DNA of 64,000 bases. It comes from Rahnella rivi (GTDB lineage: Bacteria > Pseudomonadota > Gammaproteobacteria > Enterobacterales > Enterobacteriaceae). The notes beneath the pieces are model-generated. The model had not been told where the DNA came from. It made no database searches and saw nothing but the letters and a program-made list of their open reading frames with translations. The DNA lies in assembly GCF_019049655.1 (NCBI RefSeq), contig NZ_JAFMOX010000053.1, positions 94,898-158,897 of the forward strand. Direction: 5' to 3'. The number at the start of each line of letters is the position of its first letter. Position 1 is the first letter of the stretch. This document shows positions 55,521 to 64,000 of the stretch, piece after piece. The translations under genes and the position numbers were made by a program.

Positions 55521-55550
55521 CAGTTCAACTTATAAAGGAGGCGTTTATTG

Positions 55551-57437
55551 ATGACAGTGCCCATTTTGCAGATTAACGATTTGTCGGTGACGTTTTCCGG
55601 CCGGCAAGGCAAAACGCAGGCGCTGAAAGGCGTTTCCTTCTCTATTAATAAAGGTGAAGTGGTGGCGGTGGTCGGCGAAAGCGGCTCCGGTAAATCCGTC
55701 ACGTCCCTGAGTGTGATGGGATTACTGCCGGATTCGGCGCACATCGACGCAGGCAGCATCGATTTTATTGGCCGTAATGGCACGCGCCATGCGCTGACCG
55801 CATTGTCTGCAGAAGCGCGCCGAAAGCTGCGCGGTCAGGAAATGTCGATGATCTTCCAGGAGCCGATGACTTCGCTCAATCCGGTGCTGCGCGTCGGCGA
55901 TCAGCTGACAGAGGGCTTACTCGATCACGGCATGGCGACCAAAGCCAATGCGCTGATCAAAGCCCGCGAACTGCTGAAACAGGTACGCATTCCGGACGTC
56001 GAACGCATTCTCAAATGTTATCCCCATGAGCTCTCCGGCGGTATGCGCCAGCGGGTGATGATTGCCCAGGCACTGGCATGCGACCCGGCATTGCTGATTG
56101 CGGATGAACCCACTACCGCGCTCGACGTCACGGTGCAGGCGCGCATTTTGCAAATCCTGCGTGATCTGCAACAAGGCACGGATATGTCGGTTCTGTTCAT
56201 TACGCACGATATGGGCGTGGTGGCGGAAATCGCCGATCGCGTGGTGGTGATGTATCAGGGCAAGGTGGTGGAGCAGGGCAGCGTAACCGAAATTTTCGCC
56301 AACGCGCAGCATCCTTATACCCGCGCATTGCTTGCCGCCGTGCCAAAACTGGGCGATATGCAGGGGCTGAAATGGCCGCGCCGTTTCCCGTTGCTGAGTA
56401 CGCAGGCAGGTGCCGTCATGACGGCTAAAAATGCGGCAGAAAAGCAATCGGTTGCAGGTGATGAGCCTCACACTTTACTGGCTGATGATGACCAGAAGAC
56501 CGCCAATTACGATGCACCGCCTCTCCTCGACGTGCGCGGACTGCGCGTCTGCTACCCGATCCGCTCCGGCGTGCTCTCGCGCATTACCAAAGAAGTTCAC
56601 GCCGTTGAACAGATCGATTTCTCCATCTGGCCGGGGGAAACGCTGGCGCTGGTGGGTGAAAGCGGTTGCGGTAAATCCACTACCGGACGCGCAATTTTGC
56701 GGCTGGTTGGCAGCGAATCCGAAAGCATTCATCTTCAGGGCAAAGAAATCACCCTGATGCGCGACACGCCGTTTCAGGCGGTGCGCCGTCAGATTCAGAT
56801 GGTATTTCAGGATCCGTACGCCTCGCTTAATCCGCGTCTGACCGTCGGATTTTCCATTGCCGAACCCTTGTTGCTGCACGGCCTGAAAAAATCGCTGGCG
56901 GAAGCCACCCCGACGGTAAACCAGTTGCTGAAAAGCGTCGGGCTGGATCCCTCGTTTGCCCGGCGTTACCCCCACGAATTCTCCGGAGGGCAGCGTCAGC
57001 GCATTGCTATCGCCCGCGCGATGGCGCTGCAACCGCAGGTGATCATTGCGGATGAAGCGGTGTCCGCGCTGGATGTGTCGATTCAGGCGCAGGTGGTCAA
57101 CCTGATGATGGATCTGCAGCGCGATACCGGCGTGGCCTGGCTGTTTATTTCGCACGATATGGCGGTGGTGGAACGCATCGCCAACCGTGTGGCGGTGATG
57201 TACAGCGGCCAGATTGTTGAGATTGGGCCACGGGATTCGGTGTTTAGCAATCCTCAACATGCATATACCCGACGCCTGCTCAGTTCCGTGCCGGTGGCGG
57301 ATCCGACGCAGCGCGCGTTGCGTCAGTTTGACGACGTGGAAGTGAAATCGCCGGTGCATCCTGCCGGTGTACAGATAGAAAAACTCAGGTACAGCCAGGT
57401 TTCCCCGCATCACTGGGTGGCGGAACCGCAGGCATAA
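55551..57437 (+). CDS. gsiA: Peptide importer ATPase with two nucleotide-binding domains (GsiA-like)
   Basis: A 628-residue fused ATPase. First domain: Walker A GESGSGKS, signature LSGGMRQR, LIADEPTTALD. Second: GESGCGKST, FSGGQRQR, IIADEAVSALD. A linker of about 40 residues joins them. The start is the ATG after AAAGGAGGCGTTTATTG; the preceding TTG is less likely. GsiA in E. coli powers glutathione uptake; here the neighbours point to murein peptides. Confidence 0.9.
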   Translation: MTVPILQINDLSVTFSGRQGKTQALKGVSFSINKGEVVAVVGESGSGKSVTSLSVMGLLPDSAHIDAGSIDFIGRNGTRHALTALSAEARRKLRGQEMSMIFQEPMTSLNPVLRVGDQLTEGLLDHGMATKANALIKARELLKQVRIPDVERILKCYPHELSGGMRQRVMIAQALACDPALLIADEPTTALDVTVQARILQILRDLQQGTDMSVLFITHDMGVVAEIADRVVVMYQGKVVEQGSVTEIFANAQHPYTRALLAAVPKLGDMQGLKWPRRFPLLSTQAGAVMTAKNAAEKQSVAGDEPHTLLADDDQKTANYDAPPLLDVRGLRVCYPIRSGVLSRITKEVHAVEQIDFSIWPGETLALVGESGCGKSTTGRAILRLVGSESESIHLQGKEITLMRDTPFQAVRRQIQMVFQDPYASLNPRLTVGFSIAEPLLLHGLKKSLAEATPTVNQLLKSVGLDPSFARRYPHEFSGGQRQRIAIARAMALQPQVIIADEAVSALDVSIQAQVVNLMMDLQRDTGVAWLFISHDMAVVERIANRVAVMYSGQIVEIGPRDSVFSNPQHAYTRRLLSSVPVADPTQRALRQFDDVEVKSPVHPAGVQIEKLRYSQVSPHHWVAEPQA

Positions 57438-57477
57438 CGATCTTTCTTTTCTTTTTTGCAACACACAGGAGAAGTAC

Positions 57478-59040
57478 ATGCATTCGACATTTCTTGGTAA
57501 CCCCCGGGTTTTCCGTAAAACGCTGATGGCTGCCGGTCTGGTGCTGTGTTTCGGCGCTACGGCTGAGGCGAAAGACCTGCGCATTTCCATGTATGCCGAC
57601 GTGACCGGTTTTGATCCGCACGACACCACGGATACGCTGAGCTATTCCATTCAGAGCGGTATTTTTGAACGCTTATTCCAGTTCGACAGCAAAATGGCCG
57701 TCGTGCCGGTGCTGGCGACGGATTACACCAGCAACAGCGATGCCACCGAGTTTACGATTAATCTTCGCCACGACGTGACCTTCCAGGACGGTACGCCGTT
57801 CAACGCAGAGGCGGTGAAAATCAACCTCGACCGCCTGGCGGATCCGGCCAATCATCTGAAACGTAACTCGCTGTTCAGCATGATCAAATCCGTAGATGTG
57901 GTGACGCCTTATCAGGTCAGGATCACCCTGAATAAACCCTTTGGCGCGATGATCAACACCTTGGCGCATCCGTCTGCGGTGATGCACAGCCCTGCGTCGC
58001 TGAAACAGTATCCGAACGAGCAGGATCTGAGTGTGCATCCGGTCGGCACCGGTCCGTTTAAGTTTGTGGAATGGCAGCAGGGCAAAGACGTCAAGCTGGT
58101 GAAATACGACAACTACTGGCAGAAAGGCTGGCCGAAAGTCGATTCCGTGACGCTGTACCCGACGCCGGAAGATTCCACGCAGGTGGCGAAACTGAAATCC
58201 GGCGGTGTGGAAGCCGTTTATCCGCTGCCGTCCGATCTGGTGGACACCGTGAAGAGCGATCCTAAGCTGGATATTTCGCAAAATCCGGGCATCTACCTGT
58301 ATTACATCGCGTTTAATACGCAGAAAAAAGAGTTCTCCGACGTGCGTGTCCGTCAGGCGATCAACTATGCCGTTGACCGTAACCTGTGGCTGAAAGTCGG
58401 GTTCGCCGGAATGGGGTCGCCTTCAACGTCGCCGTTGCCGAAAAACGTTCAGTTCTACCAGAAGCAAAACACGCCGGATTACAGCTACAACATCGCCAAA
58501 GCCAAAGCGCTGATGAAAGAGGCCGGTTATGAGAAGGGCTTCGATGTGGAAATGTGGAGCTCGAACAAAACTGACCGCATCCGCAGCGCGCAGTTCCTGA
58601 AACAGCAGCTGTCACTGATTGGCGTGCGGGTGAAACTGGTGCCGATGGATTCCGGTTCGCTCAACCAGCGTCTGTGGAGCACCCCGAAACCGGCGGATGC
58701 CAAAGTGGAAATGTATTACGGCGCCTGGTCGGCGTCGACCGGTGATGCAGACTGGGCGCTGCGCCCGCTGTTTGCCACCGAATCCTGGATCCCGTCGGCG
58801 TATAACGTCTCTTATTACAGCAACAAGCAGGTGGATGCGGCGATCACCGCCGGCCTGCAAACCGCCGACATCGCCAAACGTCAGACCGCTTACGCGGATG
58901 CGCAGAAATTGCTGTGGGCTGATGCCCCGGTGGCCTTCCTTGGCGTGCCGGACAATCTGGTCGGAAAGAGCAAAGATCTGACCGGCGTCTACATGCTTGC
59001 TGACGGTTCGCTGATCTTTAATCAGGCACAGTTTAAGTAA
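57478..59040 (+). CDS. gsiB: Periplasmic peptide-binding protein (GsiB/DppA-class)
   Basis: A 520-residue class C binding protein (SBP_bac_5). Signal peptide in the first 31 residues (TLMAAGLVLCFGATAEA). Family motifs: TGFDPHDTTDTLSYSI near the start, then RHDVTFQDGTPFNAEAVKIN, HPVGTGPFKFVEWQQG, and DVRVRQAINYAVDRN. It selects the peptide delivered to the permease pair. Confidence 0.9.
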   Translation: MHSTFLGNPRVFRKTLMAAGLVLCFGATAEAKDLRISMYADVTGFDPHDTTDTLSYSIQSGIFERLFQFDSKMAVVPVLATDYTSNSDATEFTINLRHDVTFQDGTPFNAEAVKINLDRLADPANHLKRNSLFSMIKSVDVVTPYQVRITLNKPFGAMINTLAHPSAVMHSPASLKQYPNEQDLSVHPVGTGPFKFVEWQQGKDVKLVKYDNYWQKGWPKVDSVTLYPTPEDSTQVAKLKSGGVEAVYPLPSDLVDTVKSDPKLDISQNPGIYLYYIAFNTQKKEFSDVRVRQAINYAVDRNLWLKVGFAGMGSPSTSPLPKNVQFYQKQNTPDYSYNIAKAKALMKEAGYEKGFDVEMWSSNKTDRIRSAQFLKQQLSLIGVRVKLVPMDSGSLNQRLWSTPKPADAKVEMYYGAWSASTGDADWALRPLFATESWIPSAYNVSYYSNKQVDAAITAGLQTADIAKRQTAYADAQKLLWADAPVAFLGVPDNLVGKSKDLTGVYMLADGSLIFNQAQFK

Positions 59041-59057
59041 TTTTTTCAATTAACTCT

Positions 59058-59075
59058 CTCCCCTGCAAAGGGGAG
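59058..59075 (+). repeat. Intercistronic hairpin after the binding-protein gene
   Basis: CTCCCCT-GCAA-AGGGGAG with no T run. Such stems often protect the abundant binding-protein mRNA from 3' decay. Confidence 0.6.
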
Positions 59076-59116
59076 GAGTAAGCACTTCTCCCATTCAGAT
59101 TCAGGGAAACGTATTT

Positions 59117-60037
59117 ATGCTGACCTATTTTATCCGCCGGATACTGGAAATGATCCCCGTTTTACTGGTGGTGTCGTTACTGGTGTTTGGCTTTATCAAG
59201 CTGCTGCCGGGTGACCCTGCGCGTATTTACGCCGGACAGGATGCGCCGATCGAGGCGGTTGAGTCAGCGCGACAACTGCTTGGCCTCAACGATCCTTTGC
59301 CCGCGCAGTACTGGCACTGGCTCGATGGCATGGTGCACGGCGATCTGGGCACGACTTACCGCACGCGCCAGCCGGTGTTAAACGTGATTCAAAGTGGGTT
59401 TATGCCAACGCTGCTGCTGGCGCTGGCGGGCTTCGCCTGGTCTGTCGTGCTGGGGCTGGTGATTGGCGTGGTGTCCGCACTCAAGCGCGGAAAATGGCAG
59501 GACTGGACGCTGATGAGTATGGCCGTCGGCGGGATTTCCATGCCGCCGTTCTGGCTCGGGTTGCTGCTTATCCAGTTTGTCGCCATGCCGTTCGGGCTCT
59601 TCGCGGTCAGCGGATTTAACCAGCCGACCGACATCATATTACCGGCGATCACCCTCGGTTCTTCGGTGGCGGCGGTGATGGCGCGCTTTACCCGTTCGGC
59701 GTTTCTCGACGTGGCGCAGGAAGATTATGTGCGCACCGCCAGGGCGAAAGGCTTGCGTGCGCGGCTGGTGACCTGGAAACACATCATGCGCAACGCGCTG
59801 ATCCCGATCATCACCATGCTCGGTTTGCAGTTCGGTTTTTTGCTCGGCGGCTCGATCATTGTCGAAAGCGTGTTCAGCTGGCCGGGATTAGGCTGGCTGC
59901 TGATCGAATCCATCAAAACGCAGGATCAGCCGGTGATTCAGGCGCTGGTGATGCTGTTCGTGTTTGAATTTATTCTGATAAATCTGCTGGTTGACCTGCT
60001 GTATGCCGTGGTCAACCCCGCTATCCGTCTGCGTTAG
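59117..60037 (+). CDS. gsiC: Peptide importer permease (GsiC/DppB-like)
   Basis: A 306-residue membrane protein with about six helices, starting MLTYFIRRILEMIPVLLVVS; the DppB-type N-terminus and FTRSAFLDVAQEDYVRTARA plus KGLRARLVTWKHIMRNALIP (EAA loop) define it. Partner of the next gene. Confidence 0.92.
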   Translation: MLTYFIRRILEMIPVLLVVSLLVFGFIKLLPGDPARIYAGQDAPIEAVESARQLLGLNDPLPAQYWHWLDGMVHGDLGTTYRTRQPVLNVIQSGFMPTLLLALAGFAWSVVLGLVIGVVSALKRGKWQDWTLMSMAVGGISMPPFWLGLLLIQFVAMPFGLFAVSGFNQPTDIILPAITLGSSVAAVMARFTRSAFLDVAQEDYVRTARAKGLRARLVTWKHIMRNALIPIITMLGLQFGFLLGGSIIVESVFSWPGLGWLLIESIKTQDQPVIQALVMLFVFEFILINLLVDLLYAVVNPAIRLR

Positions 60038-60046
60038 GAGCTGCAC

Positions 60047-60958
60047 ATGACCGAACCCGTCTCTGTGCTGGAAGAAACCACACCGGCTGCGGTTATCGCG
60101 CATAACGACGATATCCGTTCACCGTGGTACGACTTTTTTCACACGTTTTTACGCCACCCGATGGCGCTGGTTTCCGGCGGATTTATTCTGCTGCTGGTGT
60201 TGGTGGCCGTGTTCGCGCCGTGGCTGGCGCCTTATGACCCGATGACGCCGGACTGGATGGCGCTCGGCGTCGGGCCGACGGCGGAACACTGGTTCGGCAC
60301 CGATGATCTGGGCCGCGATGTGCTCAGTCGCATCATTTTTGGCGCGCGGATTTCACTTTACGTCGGCATTTTCTCGGTCACGCTTGGCATGATCGCCGGG
60401 GTATTGCTGGGGTTGCTGGCGGGCTATTATGGCAAATGGCTCGATATGCTGATCATGCGCGGCTCGGACGTACTGTTCGCCTTTCCCGGCATGTTGCTGG
60501 CGATTGCGGTGGTGGCGATCCTCGGCCCCGGTCTGAATAACGTGATTATTGCGGTTGCGGTGTTCAGCGTGCCGGTATTTGCCCGCATCGTGCGCGCCGC
60601 CACATTATCGATAAAACAAAGTGCTTACGTCGAAGCGGTTCGCTGCGTCGGCGCGCCGGACAGGGTGGTCATTTTGCGCCACATTCTGCCGGGCACGCTG
60701 TCGAATGTGATTGTCTATTTCACCATGCGCATCGGAACCAGTATTCTGACGGCGGCCAGCCTGAGCTTTATCGGGCTTGGCCCGGAACCGGACGTCCCTG
60801 AGTGGGGCAATATTCTGGCAATGAGCCGCAATATGATGATGGCGGGTAAATGGAACGTCAGCGTTTTCCCAGGGCTTGCGATATTTCTCACAGTCCTGGC
60901 ATTTAATCTGCTCGGCGACGCGCTGCGCGATACGCTGGATCCTAAACTGAAGAAATAG
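60047..60958 (+). CDS. gsiD: Peptide importer permease (GsiD/DppC-like)
   Basis: A 303-residue permease, DppC-type: an N-terminal segment with YDFFHTFLRHPMALVSGGFI, FGTDDLGRDVLSRIIFGARI, and the EAA loop (YVEAVRCVGAPDRVVILRHI). Nine bases after the preceding gene, so the two are translated together. Confidence 0.92.
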   Translation: MTEPVSVLEETTPAAVIAHNDDIRSPWYDFFHTFLRHPMALVSGGFILLLVLVAVFAPWLAPYDPMTPDWMALGVGPTAEHWFGTDDLGRDVLSRIIFGARISLYVGIFSVTLGMIAGVLLGLLAGYYGKWLDMLIMRGSDVLFAFPGMLLAIAVVAILGPGLNNVIIAVAVFSVPVFARIVRAATLSIKQSAYVEAVRCVGAPDRVVILRHILPGTLSNVIVYFTMRIGTSILTAASLSFIGLGPEPDVPEWGNILAMSRNMMMAGKWNVSVFPGLAIFLTVLAFNLLGDALRDTLDPKLKK

Positions 60959-60992
60959 TAAAACTGACTTAACCCGCTGAATTGGAAGAGTG

Positions 60993-62132
60993 ATGCATCC
61001 GCAAGCCCCTGAACATGATGAATTCACGCAACAGGCGCTGGCCGCGTTGCTGCACCGCTGGCGCACCACGCGCCAGATTTTTCGCCCGCGATATGCATGC
61101 GGCGCCACCAACGCGATCACTGACGTTGACGGCGTGACCGTCGGTCACAGCACGCTGGCGGCGGGAAACGTGCAGACCGGCGTCACCGCGATTGTGCCGC
61201 CGGGGGACACGCTTTATCAGTATCCGCTACCCTGTGGCGTGGCGGTGCTCAACGGATTTGCCAAACCGATGGGGCTGATTCAGCTGATGGAGCTGGGCGA
61301 GCTGCAAACCCCGATCCTGCTCAGTAACACTTTCGCCACCGGTGCGATATTCAACGCGATGATCGCCCGCAGCTGCCGGCAATTTCCGCAGATTGGCCGC
61401 CCGGATGCGACCATCAATCCGGTGATCCTCGAGTGCAATGACTTCTACCTTAACGACATTCAGGCCATGGCGGTGTGTGAAGATGACGCATTAACAGCCA
61501 TCGACAGCGCAGCAACGTCTTTCACCCGTGGCAGCGTCGGTGCCGGACGCGGCATGAGCTGTTTCGGCCTTAAAGGGGGAATTGGCACTGCCTCCCGCTG
61601 GTGCGAAGAACTGAATGCCACGCTGGGCGTTCTGGTGCTGGCGAACTTCGGCAAACTTTCAGAACTGACGCTCGACGGTGTACGGGCGGGCGAGGCGATC
61701 GCACAAGTTTTACCGCAACTTGCCCCGCAGGTTGACGCCGGTTCGGTGATCATCATCATGGCCTGCGACCGTTATCTCGACAGCCGCCAGCTCTCGCGCA
61801 TCGCCAAACGCGCCGGTGCCGGGCTAGGGCGCCTTGGCAGTTACTGGGGGCACGGCTCGGGGGATATCGCGCTGGCTTTTTCAACTCAGCGTGACGGTGT
61901 CACGTTATCCGACGGTGCGCTGGAACCGCTGCTGGCGATGGCGGCGGACGCCACCGAGCACGCGATCATTGATGCCTTACTGAGTGCAGAAACGGTCTGT
62001 GGATTCGACGGACACTACCGGCTGGGGTTAAGTGACGTATTAGATAACCTGGCGAACTCGTCTGGCGCCTTCCCCTCTCACGAGGAGAACGCCGGGGGAG
62101 TCTGGTCACCCAACCAAATAGGGAACGAATGA
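60993..62132 (+). CDS. P1 family (DmpA-like) aminopeptidase
   Basis: A 379-residue Ntn-type hydrolase of peptidase family P1 (L-aminopeptidase D-esterase/beta-peptidase). The family core is present: ACGATNAITDVDGVTVGHST at the start, VGAGRGMSCFGLKGGIGTAS with the self-cleavage region, and GGVWSPNQ at the end. These enzymes self-process and release N-terminal residues, including D- or beta-linked ones. The last 25 residues are encoded by a stretch resembling intergenic repeat DNA. Start at the ATG after GGAAGAGTG; GTG one codon before is possible. Overlaps the next gene by four bases. Confidence 0.88.
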   Translation: MHPQAPEHDEFTQQALAALLHRWRTTRQIFRPRYACGATNAITDVDGVTVGHSTLAAGNVQTGVTAIVPPGDTLYQYPLPCGVAVLNGFAKPMGLIQLMELGELQTPILLSNTFATGAIFNAMIARSCRQFPQIGRPDATINPVILECNDFYLNDIQAMAVCEDDALTAIDSAATSFTRGSVGAGRGMSCFGLKGGIGTASRWCEELNATLGVLVLANFGKLSELTLDGVRAGEAIAQVLPQLAPQVDAGSVIIIMACDRYLDSRQLSRIAKRAGAGLGRLGSYWGHGSGDIALAFSTQRDGVTLSDGALEPLLAMAADATEHAIIDALLSAETVCGFDGHYRLGLSDVLDNLANSSGAFPSHEENAGGVWSPNQIGNE

Positions 62133-62953
62133 TGAAAGTATTTATCTCTGCAGATATTGAAGGGATCGCGGGCGTGATGCGCCCTGAACAATGCAGCCCC
62201 GGCAATGCGGATTACGACGCTGCCCGTGCGCTGATGGAAGGGGAAGTCAACGCCGCCATTGACGGTGCCTTTGCCGGTGGCGCGATGGAAGTGACGGTCG
62301 CTGACAGCCACGCGATGATGCAAAACCTGCGCGCCGATAAAATCGACCCGCGCGCCCGTCTTGTACAGGGTAAACCGCGCGGCCTGTCGATGGTCGAAGG
62401 GCTGCAACAGCAGCAATACGATGGTCTGATGTTTGTCGGTTTTCACACCGCTGCGGGCGAAAACGGCGTACTGGCGCACACCATCAATGGCCGCGCTTTT
62501 TACCGCGTCAAACTTAACGGCAACGTGGTGGGCGAAAGTGATTTATACGCCGCCGCCGGGGCTGAACTGGGCGTCCCGCTGTGGCTGGTGACCGGCGATG
62601 ACCATCTCGAGACCTGGATCCGCAACCATTACCCGGAATCGCAGTACGTCTGCGTAAAACGTGCGATTTCGGCGAACGCTGCCGAATCAGACAGCCCGTC
62701 CATCGCCTGCGCAAAAATCCGCAAACAGGCGACGATTGCCGTCAGCAAACCCGCGCCCCTCACCGCCGGGCGTTTCAGCGCGCCTTATCATCTCGAACTG
62801 ATGACGGCCAGACCGGTACTGGCGGATTTATTCTGCCTGATCCCCGGCGTTGAGCGTCTTGATGCGGTGACCGTCGGTTATCACAGCCCGACGGTTGCCA
62901 ACATTATCAGCCTGTTAAGTGCCTTCTCGTACTTAGCGACCACGCAGAAATAG
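62129..62953 (+). CDS. M55 family D-aminopeptidase (DppA-like)
   Basis: A 274-residue zinc peptidase like Bacillus DppA. Start MMKVFISADIEGIAGVM carries the metal ligands Asp and Glu (ADIEG); VADSHAMMQNL and FVGFHTAAG supply His ligands. DppA forms a decamer and releases D-Ala and other D-residues from short peptides. Together with the epimerase and importer this supports use of cell-wall peptides. Confidence 0.9.
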   Translation: MMKVFISADIEGIAGVMRPEQCSPGNADYDAARALMEGEVNAAIDGAFAGGAMEVTVADSHAMMQNLRADKIDPRARLVQGKPRGLSMVEGLQQQQYDGLMFVGFHTAAGENGVLAHTINGRAFYRVKLNGNVVGESDLYAAAGAELGVPLWLVTGDDHLETWIRNHYPESQYVCVKRAISANAAESDSPSIACAKIRKQATIAVSKPAPLTAGRFSAPYHLELMTARPVLADLFCLIPGVERLDAVTVGYHSPTVANIISLLSAFSYLATTQK

Positions 62954-62960
62954 GGCCGTA

Positions 62961-63857
62961 ATGCGCTTACGCCACATTGAAGTGTTTCAGGCGGTTTTAC
63001 AGGCGGGCAGCGTCAGCGGCGCGGCGCGTCTGCTCAACGTTTCGCAGCCCAACGTCAGCCGGGTGCTCAATCATGCCGAACAGCAGTTGGGTTTCACGCT
63101 GTTCGACCGCACACCGCAGGGGCTGATTGTGACACCGGAAGGGCGAAGGCTGATGCCGGAAGTTGAGGCGTTGTTCAGCCATATTCAGGCCATCGGCGCA
63201 CTGGCGGAACAACTGCGGCAGGGCGAAGGCCAGCACGTGCGTATCGGCTCGGCGCACGCCCTGGGCCACAGCGTGATGGCGCCGGTGCTGGTGGATTTTC
63301 GCCGCCAGACACCGGGCGGCAGTGTCGAACTGGTGACCGGGCATTTCAATACGCTGAGCCAGGATTTGCTGCAATACAAAATGGATTTCGCGCTGGCCTT
63401 CGGCGAACCCGCGACACAGGAGCTGGTTTCCGAGTCGATTTATCAGGCCAACATGGTGGCGCTTTTACCGAAGGATTCCCCGGTCGAAGGCCCCGTTTCG
63501 CTGGCGTGGCTGTGTGAAAATGAATTACTGATGCTGCAACAGCAGGATCCGCTCGGGCTGGTGCTCAACCGCGTCCTGCGCGAAAACGGCCTGACCCCGC
63601 AATCTTCGCTGCACATAAAAACCTACTCAGTGATCGCCGACATGGTGCTGGCCGGTGGCGGCGTCGGCGTGGTCGATACTTTTACCGCCCGGCGATATGT
63701 CGATCAGCTGAAGATCTGCGAAGTGCTCGAACCGCTGCCGTTTGAAGTGATCCTGCTCAATCGCCGCGACCAGCCGGTATCCCAGGCCGCGCTGAAGCTC
63801 AAACAGCTGATTCGCAGGAAATTATGGGAGTTGGGGAATAGCGGGGTGTTATCGTAG
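62961..63857 (+). CDS. LysR-family transcriptional regulator
   Basis: A 298-residue LysR protein: winged helix in residues 1-60 (RHIEVFQAVLQAGSVSGAAR, then LLNVSQPNVSRVLNHAEQQL), then a two-lobed periplasmic-protein-like ligand domain (IGSAHALGHSVMAPVLVDFR). It follows the M55 gene by seven bases in the same direction, so it probably is part of the operon and controls it, with a peptide or amino acid as ligand. Resembles NocR/OccR-like regulators in outline. Confidence 0.9.
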   Translation: MRLRHIEVFQAVLQAGSVSGAARLLNVSQPNVSRVLNHAEQQLGFTLFDRTPQGLIVTPEGRRLMPEVEALFSHIQAIGALAEQLRQGEGQHVRIGSAHALGHSVMAPVLVDFRRQTPGGSVELVTGHFNTLSQDLLQYKMDFALAFGEPATQELVSESIYQANMVALLPKDSPVEGPVSLAWLCENELLMLQQQDPLGLVLNRVLRENGLTPQSSLHIKTYSVIADMVLAGGGVGVVDTFTARRYVDQLKICEVLEPLPFEVILLNRRDQPVSQAALKLKQLIRRKLWELGNSGVLS

Positions 63858-64000
63858 GTTGATACTGTGGGGTGCCACCCACATGGGCCGTGGGTTGCCA
63901 CCCACACTGGCCTTAAGGTCAAGTTCAAGTTCAAGTTCAAGTTCAAGTTCAAGTTCAAGGTCGTGGGCGTCGGCCCACACCGACTTGGGGGGCGGCATAT
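63858..64000. repeat. Dispersed repeat copy B, cut by the window end
   Basis: Non-coding. GGTGCCACCCACA and GGGTTGCCACCCACA are near-duplicates 25 bases apart; the second, with CTGGCCTTAAG, matches repeat copy A at 39.3 kb. The AAGTTC tandem array follows. Confidence 0.65.
63915..63962 (+). repeat. AAG(T/G)TC x8 tandem array
   Basis: Six perfect AAGTTC hexamers flanked by AAGGTC on both sides. In no known gene; on the minus strand it would encode Asn-Leu or similar repeats. Confidence 0.9.

Noticed and set aside
56475..57629. 384-codon minus-strand frame across gsiA/gsiB
   Set aside because: Shadow of two conserved genes spanning their boundary; no domain visible.
63704..63958. 84-codon minus-strand ORF starting with Asn-Leu repeats
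   Set aside because: Generated by the hexamer array and repeat, then antisense to the LysR gene.

Overview
The window is chromosomal DNA of an enterobacterium. Gene content (narGHJI, a CsbD/DUF883-like protein, an IraP-like anti-adapter, an OmpC/OmpF-type porin, Gsi-type glutathione/peptide transporter paralogues, an RcsAB box) and moderate-to-high GC suggest Enterobacterales, most likely Yersiniaceae of the Rahnella/Ewingella/Rouxiella type. The genus is an inference from memory of such genomes; no marker gene fixes it.

Region 1 (1-15.0 kb) is the late half of a P22-like podovirus prophage, in P22 order: portal (cut by the window edge), scaffold, coat, a small PE-repeat protein, gp4, gp10, gp26 needle, gp14, and ejection proteins gp7, gp20 and gp16. 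A mosaic tailspike follows, then, on the opposite strand, a left-handed beta-helix acyltransferase and a 33-residue membrane peptide, and finally a small gene under an almost ideal LexA box. Three terminator-like hairpins lie within the late unit, as expected if a Q-type antiterminator drives it. Early genes, integrase and lysis genes are outside the window.

Region 2 (15.2-24.0 kb) is a catabolic/transport locus: a minus-strand operon (PotA/D/B/C-type ABC importer, an M24 peptidase homologue that has lost nearly all metal ligands, an FMN-binding flavin-reductase-like protein) diverging from a sugar-isomerase-like TIM barrel and an FCD-type GntR regulator. Both divergent promoters carry exact sigma-54 signatures, with NtrC-like sites and palindromic operators between them. 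It looks like a nitrogen-regulated pathway for an unidentified small cationic or amidine-like substrate.

Region 3 (24.1-39.3 kb) is core-like: DUF883/CsbD-like protein, IraP-like protein, a GAF-(degenerate GGDEF)-EAL phosphodiesterase, an AI-2E family permease, a GNAT enzyme, a CLC chloride transporter with CBS domains, a CorA/ZntB-type transporter, and narGHJI behind a perfect FNR box and a 7-2-7 NarL/NarP site.

Region 4 (39.3-49.7 kb) is AT-richer and accessory: an RcsB-like regulator with Glu instead of the phospho-acceptor Asp, a CSS-type EAL phosphodiesterase, an RcsAB box, and a chaperone-usher fimbrial operon (subunit, chaperone, usher, adhesin, second chaperone) followed by a lipoprotein and a small helical protein.

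Region 5 (49.7-64.0 kb) holds an ABC exporter behind Fur-like sites, a general porin preceded by NtrC-like sites, and a plus-strand murein-peptide/D-glutamate island: DUF1611 (DgcN-like), L-Ala-D/L-Glu epimerase-like enzyme, a complete Gsi/Dpp-type peptide importer, a P1-family (DmpA-like) aminopeptidase, an M55 (DppA-like) D-aminopeptidase and a LysR regulator. Together they could import cell-wall peptides, epimerise and hydrolyse them, and feed L-amino acids to metabolism. The window ends in a dispersed repeat that shares its core with a copy at 39.3 kb, and that carries a hexanucleotide tandem array.
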